Below, piece by piece: positions 4,807-5,457 of a DNA stretch of 5,457 nucleotides. Positions within the stretch are counted from its first letter, which is position 1, and every line of letters starts with the position of its first letter. Below the pieces are notes generated by a model. It saw nothing but the letters and a program-made list of their open reading frames with translations, was not told where the DNA came from and made no database searches. Both the position numbers and the translations under genes were made by a program. The DNA lies in the NCBI GenBank assembly GCA_050697275.1, contig JBOGZI010000280.1, forward strand, positions 1 through 5,457. The letters run 5' to 3'. The DNA comes from JBOGZI01 sp050697275. Its GTDB lineage: Bacteria > Actinomycetota > Thermoleophilia > Solirubrobacterales > 70-9.

Positions 4807-5457
4807 CTAGGCCTCGGCGAGCTCCCTCGCCCGGGCGAAGACGGCGTCCATCATCGGCTCGGTGAGCTTGCCGGTGAAGGTGTTCTGCTGGCTGGGGTGG
4901 AAGCAGCCGACCAGCGCCCAGGGGCGCCCGCCCCCGCCGTCCCCGCGGTCCCCGCGGAGCTCGAGCTCGGCGCCATGCCCGAAGCGCGGCCGGGGCCGCG
5001 GGATCGAGGCGCCCAGCTCGCCGAGGGCGCGCAGGGAGTTCTCCCAGGCGAAGGAGCCGAGCGGCACCAGCACCCGCCCCCGGGCGAGCAGCCGCAGATC
5101 GCGCACCAGGTAGGGGAGGCAGTTGTCGCGCTCCTCGGGTGTGGGGCGGTTGGCCGGCGGCGGACAGCGGTTGACCGCGGTGACGTAGGCGTTCTTGAGC
5201 CGCAGGCCGTCGCGAGCGTGCTCGGAGGCGGGCTGGTTGGCGAGGCCCGCCCGGTGCAGCGCGGCGAACAGCCAGTCGCCAGAACGGTCCCCTGTGAAAA
5301 TGCGGCCGGTGCGGTTGCCCCCGTGAGCCGCGGGCGCGAGGCCGACCACCACGATCGCGGCCCGCGGGTCGCCGAAGCCCGGCAGCGGGCGAGCCCAGTA
5401 GCGCTGGCCGCGGTAGCGGCGGGGCGGCTCCGCCGCCGCCCGCTCACGCCATTCGAC
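4807..5457 (-). CDS. Type-5 (UDGb) uracil-DNA glycosylase, 5' end outside the window
   Basis: The frame is open from the right edge (5457) to a TAG at 4807-4809: 216 residues beginning VEWRERAAAEPPRRY, so the true start is further right. UDGb enzymes remove uracil, hypoxanthine and related deaminated bases from DNA, and carry an Fe-S cluster. Motif 1 is VVGLAPAAHGGNRTGRIFTG followed by D-R-S-G-D-W-L, with the Asp of TGD as the expected catalytic residue. Two cluster cysteines are visible in NRC-PPPANRPTPEERDN-C, spaced 15 residues apart; the other two normally precede the VEWRER segment and lie outside. Motif 3 is CFHPSQQNTFTGKLT with the conserved His. A Gly/Arg-rich insert (RGDRGDGGGGRPW) lies just before motif 3. 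It is the upstream partner of pgsA, probably in one transcript. Confidence 0.9.
   Translation of the reverse strand, partial: VEWRERAAAEPPRRYRGQRYWARPLPGFGDPRAAIVVVGLAPAAHGGNRTGRIFTGDRSGDWLFAALHRAGLANQPASEHARDGLRLKNAYVTAVNRCPPPANRPTPEERDNCLPYLVRDLRLLARGRVLVPLGSFAWENSLRALGELGASIPRPRPRFGHGAELELRGDRGDGGGGRPWALVGCFHPSQQNTFTGKLTEPMMDAVFARARELAEA

Noticed and set aside
5350..5352. GTG at 5352 as the start of the uracil-DNA glycosylase
   Set aside because: Conserved family residues (VEWRER..YWARPLPGFGDP) continue upstream in frame to the window edge, so the gene starts beyond 5457.

Overview
The window is high-GC bacterial chromosome with short intergenic gaps. Gene content, codon use and protein style suggest a soil-type actinobacterium, probably class Thermoleophilia (Solirubrobacterales or Gaiellales). 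That placement is inferred from the look of the primary sigma factor, the COG1469 GTP cyclohydrolase, the family-5 uracil-DNA glycosylase and the LexA-type box; no search was run. It is mostly housekeeping sequence, with one small accessory-looking patch around a tRNA-Tyr gene.

Layout, left to right. Positions 1-1026 read leftward: an SDR-family oxidoreductase (310-1026), then tRNA-Thr(GGT) (173-245), then the first 57 codons of a probable Core-2/I-branching-type glycosyltransferase that runs off the left edge. That gene has no ATG, GTG or TTG start and seems to begin at a CTG two bases after the tRNA discriminator base. Positions 1027-1465 are lower in GC. They hold a LexA/SOS-type palindrome, the C-terminal remnant of a nuclease-like ORF, and a rightward tRNA-Tyr(GTA) (1336-1417) with its own -10 box inside the remnant. 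A 59-codon AbrB/MazE-type DNA-binding protein (1466-1645) follows, with no toxin gene beside it. Positions 1646-1903 have no gene, but 1682-1805 folds on paper into a closed multibranch structure and is the best candidate here for an undescribed RNA.

Positions 1904-3049 (leftward) encode the RpoD/SigA primary sigma factor, divergent from folE2/mptA (3181-4221, rightward), a GTP cyclohydrolase that opens pterin/folate synthesis. The 131-bp gap between them is a nested dyad: the two opposing promoters share the octamer ATACTTCC, and an inner inverted repeat sits at the midpoint. folE2 ends exactly where the convergent pgsA ends (4221/4222), leaving no room for terminators.

Positions 4222-5457 (leftward) hold a family-5 uracil-DNA glycosylase whose 5' end lies beyond the window, followed 33 bp later by pgsA, a CDP-alcohol phosphatidyltransferase of phospholipid synthesis. 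The two are probably one transcript.

Functionally the genes cover transcription (rpoD), translation (two tRNAs), folate (folE2), membrane lipid (pgsA) and DNA repair (UDG). No single pathway links them. The unusual signals are the structured RNA candidate, the dyad promoter region, the tRNA-abutting CTG start, and the SOS-box/nuclease-remnant/tRNA/AbrB patch.
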